Below the pieces are notes generated by a model. That model made no database searches, was not told where the DNA came from, and saw only the letters and a list, made by a program, of their open reading frames with translations. From assembly GCA_047625765.1 (NCBI GenBank), contig JBLHRE010000038.1, positions 1-12,834 of the forward strand: a stretch of 12,834 nt of DNA, in the 5' to 3' direction. Source of the DNA: JBLHRE01 sp047625765. GTDB lineage: Bacteria > Bacteroidota > Bacteroidia > Flavobacteriales > JBLHRE01. The position numbers and the translations under genes were made by a program. Of this stretch, positions 1-6,588 are shown piece after piece. Positions within the stretch are counted from its first letter, which is position 1, and each line of letters starts with the position of its first letter.

Positions 1-13
1 AAAAGTTTAAGTA

Positions 14-643
14 ATGGGTAATACAATGGATAAGGTGTTTAAAAACGCCACAGAGAACCACAAGGTTCAGCCATGTCCAGATTTATGGGCGAAGTTGGAA
101 GGTGCTTTGGATGCACAGGAAAAGGCACCAAGAAAAGCCTATTGGAATTACGCAGTAGCAGCTGCTTTGGTATTGTTGGTTGGAATTCCTGCTTTTATGG
201 TGGTACAAAACGAAGGCACTCAGCTTTATGTAGAAAGAGTTACTCCAACAGACTTGGCAGGATTAGAGCCTATAGAAGATTTGCCGGAAATAACTTTACC
301 AAAATCGACCATCGCGGTTGTTAAGCAAAAGGAAGTGAAGTTGGCAGTTAAGCAAAAGACTGTTGTTAAAAAGGTAATCCCACTTGTTTCGGAAGCAGCT
401 GAATTAGCATCAGTACAAGCAAAAAAGAAACAGGTAATACACGCTTTTGTAAGGCCCATAAGCACACTGGCAAAGGTAGAACCGACTATCGTTCAGACTA
501 AACCACAAGTGGTTCAAACAAAAGAAAAAGTAACCGTAAAAACGTTATTTAATAAACTTAAGGAGCTGAAAAGAGGGGAATTGAATCTGCCCGAGAATAT
601 CACTTTTAATATTCCAAAATTGGATTTGTTTGCGAGTAAATAA
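14..643 (+). CDS. Single-pass membrane protein, anti-sigma-like (hypothetical)
   Basis: No family is recognised with certainty. The 209-residue protein has a short soluble N-terminus (about 1-42) containing a PCPDLWAKLE stretch, one transmembrane helix at about residues 43-66, and a long lysine- and valine-rich exported part with imperfect repeats (KEVKLAVKQK / KQKTVVKK near 106-120, VQTKPQ / VQTKEK near 160-172). This layout, an N-in single-pass protein with a low-complexity outer part, is common for proteins encoded just after ECF sigma factors in Bacteroidota, so an anti-sigma or accessory role is inferred. A TAA at 12-14 overlaps the ATG at 14, consistent with translational coupling to an upstream gene cut off by the window edge. 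A second ATG at 26 (MDKVFKNAT) is an equally good start. The next gene begins 24 nt downstream and is probably in the same operon. Confidence 0.65.
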   Translation: MGNTMDKVFKNATENHKVQPCPDLWAKLEGALDAQEKAPRKAYWNYAVAAALVLLVGIPAFMVVQNEGTQLYVERVTPTDLAGLEPIEDLPEITLPKSTIAVVKQKEVKLAVKQKTVVKKVIPLVSEAAELASVQAKKKQVIHAFVRPISTLAKVEPTIVQTKPQVVQTKEKVTVKTLFNKLKELKRGELNLPENITFNIPKLDLFASK

Positions 644-667
644 TTGAACAAAATTAAATTTATTGAT

Positions 668-1795
668 ATGAAAATAATGCACAGAATAGTAATGTTGAGT
701 GGATGTATGCTAATATCATTAGGGCTTTTAGCACAAAATGACAAAAAAGTAGAAAAGGATGTTATGCGAATTTCGCTTAACGATTCTACAGAGATTGAAG
801 TCCGCGTAAAAGGGATGACACCCGAACAACAAGACGAGTTGAAAGGATTGATTAGGGGTATGGCCGGAATGGTGCAAGGAATGAACTCTTCTAAAATGAA
901 TATGTGGGTTCAGGATGAAGACAATGGTTTCGAATTCAGTTTTAATATGAACCCAGATAGTCTAGAAAAAGGTATTGAAGAATGGGCTAAGGAGGTTGAA
1001 AATTTGGCCAAAGAAATGGAGGCCATTGAAGGAGAAGTAGTAGATCAACGTAAGGTAGATTCTCTTTCTCAAGAGGGTCATCATGTTTTGACTTTTGGTA
1101 CAAATGGATTTAAAATCACAGAAGTAGACGGTAATGGAGCCGATATCAAGGAAGATAAAGAACCTACTGCTTTCGAAACGCAAGGAATGTTCCAATTGGG
1201 CCTTGGTTTTGCAAATCATTTAAATGCCAACAAGGAACTCTTGTCTAAAACCAACGATCCTTATACTTTAAAAACTTGGGGTAGTAGTGTGGTTGATTTA
1301 ATATGGTCTTTTAAGACCAGAGTGGGTAAACAAGGTCCTTTGTATTTGAAATATGGATTAGGGGCTTCTTTTTACAAGTACAGCATAGACAACGATCGTT
1401 ATATCGAAGAAGTTGGTAATGGAGTAAGCTTTGTTAAGGATCCGGACATTGAGATTAGAAAGGCAAGCTTTTCGAATACCCAATTAATACTACCGTTTAT
1501 GGTGATGTTGGATTTTGACGAAAATGGTGAAGAAAGTAAGTTCAATCTTGGTGCAGGTGGCTTTGTGGGATACCGTATTGGAGCCTCGGCAAAACGTAAG
1601 TATGAAAATGCTGAAGGCAACAAACAAAAAGACCATGAGCGTGGAAGTTTTTATATGAATGATTTCCAATATGGTTTACAAGCGCAAGTTGGAGTTGGAG
1701 GCGTAAAGTTATTTGCGCGCTACCACATGAACAGCCTGTTCGAGGCCAATGCTGGCCCAGAAATGTACCCTATTAGCTTTGGTGTCGTCTTTTAA
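668..1795 (+). CDS. Secreted protein with probable outer-membrane beta-barrel C-terminus
   Basis: An open frame extends back to a TTG at 644, but the ATG at 668 places a clean signal peptide at the N-terminus: MKIMHR, a hydrophobic core, then LLAQ with likely cleavage after residue 22. That gives a 375-residue precursor. The mature N-terminal part is acidic and methionine-rich (about residues 50-80, with GMAGMVQGMN) followed by a charged, probably helical EEWAKEVENLAKEME segment at about 103-119. From about residue 170 the sequence alternates glycine/aromatic beta-strands (GMFQLGLGFANHL, YLKYGLGASFYKY, FNLGAGGFVGYRIG, QYGLQAQVGVGGVKLFARY) and ends in a terminal phenylalanine (SFGVVF), typical of small outer-membrane barrels of the PorT/OmpW-like kind. 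It follows the anti-sigma-like gene, so it may be a target or partner of that regulatory module. Its substrate or ligand is unknown. A convergent operon lies downstream beyond a shared terminator. Confidence 0.72.
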   Translation: MKIMHRIVMLSGCMLISLGLLAQNDKKVEKDVMRISLNDSTEIEVRVKGMTPEQQDELKGLIRGMAGMVQGMNSSKMNMWVQDEDNGFEFSFNMNPDSLEKGIEEWAKEVENLAKEMEAIEGEVVDQRKVDSLSQEGHHVLTFGTNGFKITEVDGNGADIKEDKEPTAFETQGMFQLGLGFANHLNANKELLSKTNDPYTLKTWGSSVVDLIWSFKTRVGKQGPLYLKYGLGASFYKYSIDNDRYIEEVGNGVSFVKDPDIEIRKASFSNTQLILPFMVMLDFDENGEESKFNLGAGGFVGYRIGASAKRKYENAEGNKQKDHERGSFYMNDFQYGLQAQVGVGGVKLFARYHMNSLFEANAGPEMYPISFGVVF

Positions 1796-1829
1796 GATCG
1801 TAGCAGTCTGTATTAGATTAGACACAATT

Positions 1830-1865
1830 AAAAACCTCAATTACTTTATGGTAATTGAGGTTTTT
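1830..1865. terminator. Bidirectional intrinsic terminator between convergent genes
   Basis: A perfect 15-bp inverted repeat (1830-1844 with 1851-1865, core CCTCAATTAC / GTAATTGAGG) encloses the 6-nt loop TTTATG. It is flanked by an A-run on the left and an eight-T run (1861-1868) on the right, so it can work as an intrinsic terminator for the plus-strand barrel gene and for the minus-strand wecF-like gene. The T-run reaches into the TAA stop of the minus-strand gene (1867-1869). Confidence 0.9.
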
Positions 1866-1866
1866 T

Positions 1867-3009
1867 TTAGGCTTTTAAATACTGTAGAATTTCCTGGAAA
1901 TTTGCTTGAATGCGAGCCTCCGAAAAAAGCTTTGAAATTGCTATACGGTTGCTTTTCTTCAAGTCTTCATTCAGTTCGTTAAGAGCAGTAGAATCGATGC
2001 CCGCATTTATTGAGAATACATGTACGGCATTCTTTCTAAGGAAGTGAAAAATGGGATTCTCTTCTCTCAGAAAAACTTTGTGTCCAGCCCATATACCGAA
2101 AATGATGTTGCCAAACGCTTGCGCTCGTTTATGATTGAAAAACAAAACTCTGCAAGTGAAAAGCTCTTGGTGGTAGGCGTCTAATTTGAGGTGATGTATT
2201 AATGGATGAAATTGTGAGCCAAAAAACCATTTGCCAAAAATGCGTATCAACTTACCATACCTCGCTGAACCAGAACTTAAAGGCACCACAACCTTGCATT
2301 TTTTAGGAATTGCATTTTTAAGTTTGGCAAATAGATCTAAATGATTGGAGGTATTGGAGGCGCTATTTCCAATGAAAATGTTCGGGCCTAGCTGGATTGG
2401 TGGGTTAGATTGATTCCCAATTAACTTTTCAATAGAATAATAAATGCCATTGAATATTGCTTTTTCAGGAAATGGAATTTGCCTAAATAATTCGCTTAGT
2501 GCTCCTAAATTGTTGGCAACAGAGTTCATCCTTTGCGCTGCTTTAACTTTTGTTGAGTTACGTGAGGGGAGTCCAAAGATGCTGGTAAGCCAATTCAACT
2601 TACTCCACAGCATGTGAGCCCCTAAACTAAGTTTGCCAATGCAAATATTTGCAAGCATGGTTTTGGGGGTGAATAGGTTCATCGCTAATTCTGGGAATAT
2701 CCGGTAATAATCAGCTCCCCATAAAACCCAGACAAAACGAACCTTTGAATTCGCATTGATTACAATCTGTGCTTTTGAGTGGCATAGATTATGGATAAAT
2801 ACGCCTTTGTATTCGCTAAGGGATTTAATTAAGTTTTGGAAATCTTGTCCAATAGGCGGAATAATCTCAACTCTTTCTGATTGTTGGATTTTGCGGATGT
2901 TATGATGTTTTGATATGATGCAAAACTTATGGACAGTTAGACCCATATCATCTACTCTATCTAAGAGTAGGTTGATATGCGATGCGTCATCTACTATGTG
3001 TAAGAACAT
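1867..3009 (-). CDS. wecF: WecF-like 4-acetamido-4,6-dideoxygalactose transferase (GT56)
   Basis: The protein has 380 residues, close to the family length. It resembles TDP-Fuc4NAc:lipid II Fuc4NAc transferases (GT56; WecF/RffT of enterobacterial common antigen), which add Fuc4NAc to undecaprenyl-PP-linked disaccharide at the cytoplasmic face of the inner membrane. Recognisable blocks are the N-terminal MFLHIVDDASH, the WVLWGADYY block (94-102), IFIGNSASNTSNH (211-223), VVPLSSGSARYG (241-252), and FNHKRAQAFGNI (291-302) followed by GHKVFL. No signal peptide or clear transmembrane helix is seen, as expected for a peripheral enzyme. It is last in the four-gene operon. Its ATG at 3009 lies inside the wecE-like gene (16-nt overlap), so translation is probably coupled. 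The direct neighbour making dTDP-Fuc4N supports the donor assignment. The acceptor is unknown, because no WecA, WecB, WecC or WecG homologue is in the window. The symbol marks family membership, not proven common-antigen synthesis. Confidence 0.8.
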   Translation of the reverse strand: MFLHIVDDASHINLLLDRVDDMGLTVHKFCIISKHHNIRKIQQSERVEIIPPIGQDFQNLIKSLSEYKGVFIHNLCHSKAQIVINANSKVRFVWVLWGADYYRIFPELAMNLFTPKTMLANICIGKLSLGAHMLWSKLNWLTSIFGLPSRNSTKVKAAQRMNSVANNLGALSELFRQIPFPEKAIFNGIYYSIEKLIGNQSNPPIQLGPNIFIGNSASNTSNHLDLFAKLKNAIPKKCKVVVPLSSGSARYGKLIRIFGKWFFGSQFHPLIHHLKLDAYHQELFTCRVLFFNHKRAQAFGNIIFGIWAGHKVFLREENPIFHFLRKNAVHVFSINAGIDSTALNELNEDLKKSNRIAISKLFSEARIQANFQEILQYLKA

Positions 3010-4139
3010 CGAAAAAAGTTAAAGATTTTGGCAACAATAAATTCTAGTTCAGCATCAGTTAATCCTGGATATAAGGGTAGCCTTATCAATCCGTCCGAAA
3101 ACTTTTGGGTATTGGTTAACTCTACTTTTTGATGATTTTGAGTGAAAAAAGGAGAAAGATGAAGTGGTTGGTAGTGAAAACAAACTTGGATCATATTGTT
3201 TTTAAGGAATTCCATGAGCTTATTCCTCGTGCTTAAAGAACTACAAACGATATAGAATATATGACTGTTGTGTTCCGAAAATTCGGGCACCGAAGGTAAT
3301 GCGATATGCCTCAGGTGCTCTAAAGGGCTTAATGCGCTATGGTATTTTCTCCAAATTTTTATTCTGGAGTTTAAAACATGATCTAGGTGCAGAAGTTGTT
3401 CCGACAATACTGCTGCATTCAACTCCGAAGGAGCATAGGATGAGCCCAAATTGACCCATTCATATTCTCTAACTCTACCTTTAAGGAAGTCTAATTTATT
3501 AGTCCCTTCTTCCCGTATTTGGTGACAAGTATCGCTAAAATTCTTATTGTTAATGATTAGCGCTCCGCCTTCACCGCAGGATATGTTTTTTGTCTCATGA
3601 AATGAAAGGGTTGAGATATCCCCAAAGCTCCCGAGAAAAGCTCCTTTATAAGTTGCGCCAATGGCATGAGCGGCATCTTCGATTAAAACTAAATTGTGTT
3701 TTTTGCAAATAGAAATCAGAGCATCCATTTCGCAAGCTATTCCTGCGTAATGTACTACAACTATCGCTTTGGTATTAGGCGATATCAGTGCTTCAATTTT
3801 AGTTTCGTCAATATTTGGAAGGTCTGATTTGCAATCAGCAAAAACAATTTTAGCCCCTCGTAATGCAAATGCATTGGCAGTAGAGACAAAGGTGTATGAA
3901 GGCATAATCACTTCATCTCCCGGTTCTATTTTTATGGATAAAGCAGCTATTTCCAACGCTGCAGTGCAAGAGTGGGTTAGAAGGCTTTCACGATAATTGA
4001 AATTGCTGTTTAGAAAAGTTTGACAAATATTAGTGAATTGCCCATCGGCAGAAAGTTTCTTGTTCGTAAGTGACGCTTGTAGAGCCTTGATTTCAGTACC
4101 GGTGAAATAGGGCTTTTGGAAAGGGATTATATCATTCAT
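2994..4139 (-). CDS. wecE: dTDP-4-amino-4,6-dideoxygalactose transaminase (WecE/RffA)
   Basis: This PLP-dependent sugar aminotransferase (DegT/DnrJ/EryC1/StrS family, fold type I) has 381 residues. It is strikingly similar along its length to enterobacterial WecE: LTHSCTAALEIAAL (54-67), GDEVIMPSYTFVSTANAFALRGAKIVF (74-100), VVHYAGIACEMDA (128-140), IEDAAHAIGATYKG (153-166), SFHETKNISCGEGGAL (179-194), then GSSYAPSELNAA. Lys184 in HETKN is the expected Schiff-base lysine and Asp155 the residue contacting the pyridine nitrogen. The family reaction is dTDP-4-keto-6-deoxyglucose plus glutamate to dTDP-4-amino-4,6-dideoxygalactose (dTDP-Fuc4N). The dTDP-glucose precursor genes (rmlA, rmlB) are not in the window. 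It starts 9 nt after the acyltransferase gene and overlaps the glycosyltransferase gene. Assignment to WecE rather than a C3- or Qui4N-forming relative rests on the remembered similarity and the WecF-like neighbour. Confidence 0.88.
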   Translation of the reverse strand: MNDIIPFQKPYFTGTEIKALQASLTNKKLSADGQFTNICQTFLNSNFNYRESLLTHSCTAALEIAALSIKIEPGDEVIMPSYTFVSTANAFALRGAKIVFADCKSDLPNIDETKIEALISPNTKAIVVVHYAGIACEMDALISICKKHNLVLIEDAAHAIGATYKGAFLGSFGDISTLSFHETKNISCGEGGALIINNKNFSDTCHQIREEGTNKLDFLKGRVREYEWVNLGSSYAPSELNAAVLSEQLLHLDHVLNSRIKIWRKYHSALSPLEHLRHIALPSVPEFSEHNSHIFYIVCSSLSTRNKLMEFLKNNMIQVCFHYQPLHLSPFFTQNHQKVELTNTQKFSDGLIRLPLYPGLTDAELEFIVAKIFNFFRCSYT

Positions 4140-4148
4140 AATTGACTA

Positions 4149-4814
4149 TCAAACATTAAAATGACTACTGTCTTTATCTAATAGAGTCCCTGTGGCTCCT
4201 TTAATAACACCAAAGTCAGGGACTGATTTAAGAACAATTGCTCCTGCTCCTACGATAGCATTGTTTCCAACCGATATCGTATCACGAATAGTAGAATTTA
4301 CACCAATAAAGCAAAATGCTCCCACCTTTACCCTTCCAGCAATACAAGCTCTGGGGGCAACATAAGTGTATTCTCCTATTTTCGATTCATGACTTACATA
4401 TACATCAGGCCTAAGAAATACACCGTCCGATAATTCAGCTTTTGGCTCAACTGTACAGCCTCTTAATACAACCACATTTTCTCCTATTTTCGCACTCTTT
4501 GCAACAAATGCGTTACTATCAATGAAGGAAAACAGGGAGTATCCCATACTTTTAATGCTAGAACAAACTTCTTTTTTCCTATGCCTCGGGTTCTTAAGTC
4601 CAAATGTTGTTAGCACTAAAATGACATGGGATTCTTTAGGGAATTGTGTGGGTAGGTTTTTAAGTGGGACAAGTGGTTTGCCCTCAAAAATAGGTTCTGT
4701 ACAATATTCAGATTCTTGAGTATATGCTACCACCTCATGATCAGGACATTGTTCCAAATATTCCACAACAATCGCGGCCATACTGCTATTGCCATATATG
4801 ATAACCTTGCTCAT
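4149..4814 (-). CDS. NeuD/PglD-like sugar N- or O-acyltransferase (left-handed beta-helix)
   Basis: The 221-residue protein has the two-part layout of the NeuD/PglD family. A short N-terminal Rossmann-like nucleotide-sugar binding domain (MSKVIIYGNSSMA at 1-13, about 1-95) is followed by hexapeptide repeats forming a left-handed beta-helix (about 98-210: KIGENVVV, HESKIGEYTYVAP, VGAFCFIG, VGNNAIVGAGAIVLKSV). His142 in the VSHESKIGEY block matches the position of the catalytic histidine of PglD, which N-acetylates a UDP-4-amino-sugar at C4. Sitting directly before wecE, it is the obvious candidate to acylate dTDP-Fuc4N, a step done by the unrelated GNAT enzyme WecD in enterobacteria. The N-terminal glycine motif is degenerate (GNSSMA rather than a GxGGH-type loop). 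Its ATG overlaps the stop of the upstream gene (ATGA, 4811-4814). The identity of the acyl donor is open: acetyl-CoA is the default, but see the neighbouring BKACE gene. Confidence 0.82.
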   Translation of the reverse strand: MSKVIIYGNSSMAAIVVEYLEQCPDHEVVAYTQESEYCTEPIFEGKPLVPLKNLPTQFPKESHVILVLTTFGLKNPRHRKKEVCSSIKSMGYSLFSFIDSNAFVAKSAKIGENVVVLRGCTVEPKAELSDGVFLRPDVYVSHESKIGEYTYVAPRACIAGRVKVGAFCFIGVNSTIRDTISVGNNAIVGAGAIVLKSVPDFGVIKGATGTLLDKDSSHFNV

Positions 4815-5665
4815 AAGTTCAAGAGTTTTCTAAGTTCTTTTGGGGTGTATGGAGTAATATCTAGCAAGGAAGCAATATCTTTTATCCTAGTTAACAAAGC
4901 CTGATTTGTTGCTAGGGTCTTCTTTGGTGCATTCATATAAATGTTGTCTTCTAAACCTATTCTTACCCCTCCACCGTTGATTAAACCAAACACATTCGCT
5001 TTTAATTGAGATGCTCCTAGACCACCAGAAGCCCAGATAGCATCTTTTGGTAATTGGCTAATCATGGTGCCTATTTCTAACGCTTTGGTTTGTGCCGTGG
5101 CGATGTTTCCAGTAATGATGTTAAAATATTGAGGGCCTTTGAGCATTCCTTTTCCCTTTAAATAATGCGCATAGTTGAGCATGCCTGTGTCAAAAATCTC
5201 CAGTTCAGGTTTAATGCCTTTTTCATTCATTTTTGCCAACAAGCTTTGGATCATTTCTGGGCTATTGATGCTAGCGCTTTTCGCGAAATTCATTGAGCCT
5301 AATGTCAAACTAGCCATGTCCGGTTTAGAGTCTCCTACTAAATCTAGACATTCAGAGCGTCTTTCAAAATCTGGCCAATCTCGACCGCTGGTCGAAACGC
5401 AGAGGATAAGTGAATCTGGGCCATATCCATCTACACTGCGTATGCCATCTATAATGGCTTTGTAAGTTTCTTTTTTCCATGTGGGTTTACCATCGGTATC
5501 TCGGGCATGTAGGTGCACCATAGAAATTCCAAAGGAACGGGCCTCCAATACTTCCTGGATTATTTCGTCTGGTTGTATTGGGGTATGAGCGTTTATATCC
5601 TTGGTAGGAATCATTCCCGTAGGAGTGAAATTCAGCGCAAATTTGGTTGTGTAGGCCTCAGTCAT
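4811..5665 (-). CDS. BKACE-family beta-keto acid cleavage enzyme (DUF849, Kce-like)
   Basis: With the ATG at 5665 this is a 284-residue TIM-barrel-type protein. Family members condense a beta-keto acid with acetyl-CoA and release acetoacetate plus a new acyl-CoA; the founding reaction is 3-keto-5-aminohexanoate cleavage in lysine fermentation. Seen here: NFTPTG near the start (12-17), VHLHARD with the two zinc-ligand histidines H51 and H53, STSGRD (91-96), DMASLTLGSMNF (116-127), KPELEIFDTGML (152-163) and GGGVRIGLEDN (231-241), holding the conserved Arg235 and the third ligand Glu239. The open frame could begin at 5776, but that would translate the sdh terminator, so 5665 is preferred. A TACTTTG-like box ends 6 nt before this ATG, a weak hint of a leaderless promoter. 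The gene heads the amino-sugar operon, and no lysine-degradation gene is nearby, so its substrate here is probably not the textbook one and cannot be read from the sequence. Confidence 0.83.
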   Translation of the reverse strand: MTEAYTTKFALNFTPTGMIPTKDINAHTPIQPDEIIQEVLEARSFGISMVHLHARDTDGKPTWKKETYKAIIDGIRSVDGYGPDSLILCVSTSGRDWPDFERRSECLDLVGDSKPDMASLTLGSMNFAKSASINSPEMIQSLLAKMNEKGIKPELEIFDTGMLNYAHYLKGKGMLKGPQYFNIITGNIATAQTKALEIGTMISQLPKDAIWASGGLGASQLKANVFGLINGGGVRIGLEDNIYMNAPKKTLATNQALLTRIKDIASLLDITPYTPKELRKLLNL

Positions 5666-5738
5666 AGGTAGCAAAGTATTATGCTGTGAATTTATATCAT
5701 TTTTATATAAGGAAGAAGTGTTGGAGGCTTTATAAATC

Positions 5739-5773
5739 AAAAAAAACCCCGTATCGGTTGCCGATACGGGGTT
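5739..5773 (-). terminator. Intrinsic terminator after sdhB
   Basis: A perfect 13-bp GC-rich inverted repeat (5745-5757 with 5761-5773, arm AACCCCGTATCGG) closes a TTG loop. On the minus strand it is followed by eight T residues (5746 to 5739). It lies 24 nt beyond the sdhB stop and insulates the SDH operon from the amino-sugar operon. Confidence 0.93.
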
Positions 5774-5797
5774 CATATATTATAAGAGTCTTTCGAC

Positions 5798-6550
5798 TTA
5801 TTTTTCTGAACTAATACTCGCTTTCATGTATTCGCGGTTCATACGAGCGATGTTCTCTAAAGAAATCTCTTTAGGACATTCAACCTCACATGCTCCAGTA
5901 TTGGTACAGTTACCAAAACCTTCATCGTCCATTTGGCCAACCATGCTTAGTACGCGCTCTTTAGCTTCTGCTTGTCCTTGTGGTAATAATGCCAATTGAG
6001 AAACTTTAGCAGCAACAAATAACATTGCAGAAGAGTTTTTACAAGTAGCAACACAGGCTCCACAACCAATACAGGTCGCTGCGTCAAATGCTTTGTCAGC
6101 ATCGACCTTAGGCACAGGAATAGAGTTGGCGTCAATGGTGTTACCAGAGGTGTTTACAGACACATAACCACCTGCTTGGATAATACGGTCGAACGAAGAA
6201 CGATCTACCATTAAATCCTTGATAATAGGAAAAGCTTGCGCTCTCCAAGGTTCGATATAAACAGTCTCTCCATCTTTGAAAGAACGCATGTGCAACTGAC
6301 AGGTAGTAATTGCTCTACCCGGGCCATGTGCTTCTCCATTGATATAAAGGCTACACATACCACAGATTCCCTCGCGACAATCGTAATCGAATGCAACAGG
6401 ATCATCCCCTCCTACTATCAAACTATCATTCAATACATCCAACATCTCCAAGAAAGACATGTCTGGTGAGATATCAGCTACCTGATATGTTACCATTCTT
6501 CCTTTGTCTTTTGGACCGGCTTGTCGCCAAATTTTAAGCGTAAGATTCAT
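5798..6550 (-). CDS. sdhB: Succinate dehydrogenase iron-sulfur subunit
   Basis: The 250-residue electron-transfer subunit of complex II passes electrons from the flavoprotein to the membrane quinone site. The N-terminal ferredoxin-like domain carries the [2Fe-2S] ligands C58, C63, C66 and C84 (CREGICGMC then TTC). The C-terminal domain carries [11 protein letters not shown] (C160, C163, C166, C170) and [12 protein letters not shown] (C215, C221, C225), which together fit one [4Fe-4S] and one [3Fe-4S] cluster. All eleven expected cysteines are present, so the subunit looks functional. It is last of the sdhCAB operon, 38 nt after sdhA, with a strong terminator behind it. The same complex type can run as fumarate reductase, and direction cannot be told from the sequence. 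Confidence 0.96.
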   Translation of the reverse strand: MNLTLKIWRQAGPKDKGRMVTYQVADISPDMSFLEMLDVLNDSLIVGGDDPVAFDYDCREGICGMCSLYINGEAHGPGRAITTCQLHMRSFKDGETVYIEPWRAQAFPIIKDLMVDRSSFDRIIQAGGYVSVNTSGNTIDANSIPVPKVDADKAFDAATCIGCGACVATCKNSSAMLFVAAKVSQLALLPQGQAEAKERVLSMVGQMDDEGFGNCTNTGACEVECPKEISLENIARMNREYMKASISSEK

Positions 6551-6588
6551 AAGTAAGTCTTTTGTTCCCAGAAAAATTCGGGGCGCTT

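Noticed and set aside
644..667. TTG start for the barrel protein
   Set aside because: The eight extra residues disrupt the signal peptide start, and TTG starts are uncommon here; the ATG at 668 fits better.
644..706. LSGC lipobox-like motif (residues 10-13 from the ATG at 668), suggesting a lipoprotein
   Set aside because: The hydrophobic segment continues well past the cysteine to LLAQ, which is a better signal peptidase I site; the part before the cysteine is too short for a lipoprotein signal.
1749..1982. Plus-strand frame of 77 codons running across the terminator
   Set aside because: It starts inside the barrel gene, crosses the terminator hairpin and continues antisense to the wecF-like gene.
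2994..4139. Calling the aminotransferase a 3-amino-sugar (FdtB/QdtB-like) or ArnB/PglE-type enzyme
   Set aside because: The HETKN lysine motif, HYAGIACEMD and SYTFVSTANAFALRGAKIVF blocks follow WecE closely and the neighbour is WecF-like; the alternative is not fully excluded without a tree.
4811..5665. Lysine-fermentation locus
   Set aside because: No kdd, kal, kamA, kamD/E or CoA-transferase genes lie nearby; only the BKACE gene is present and it is joined to sugar genes.
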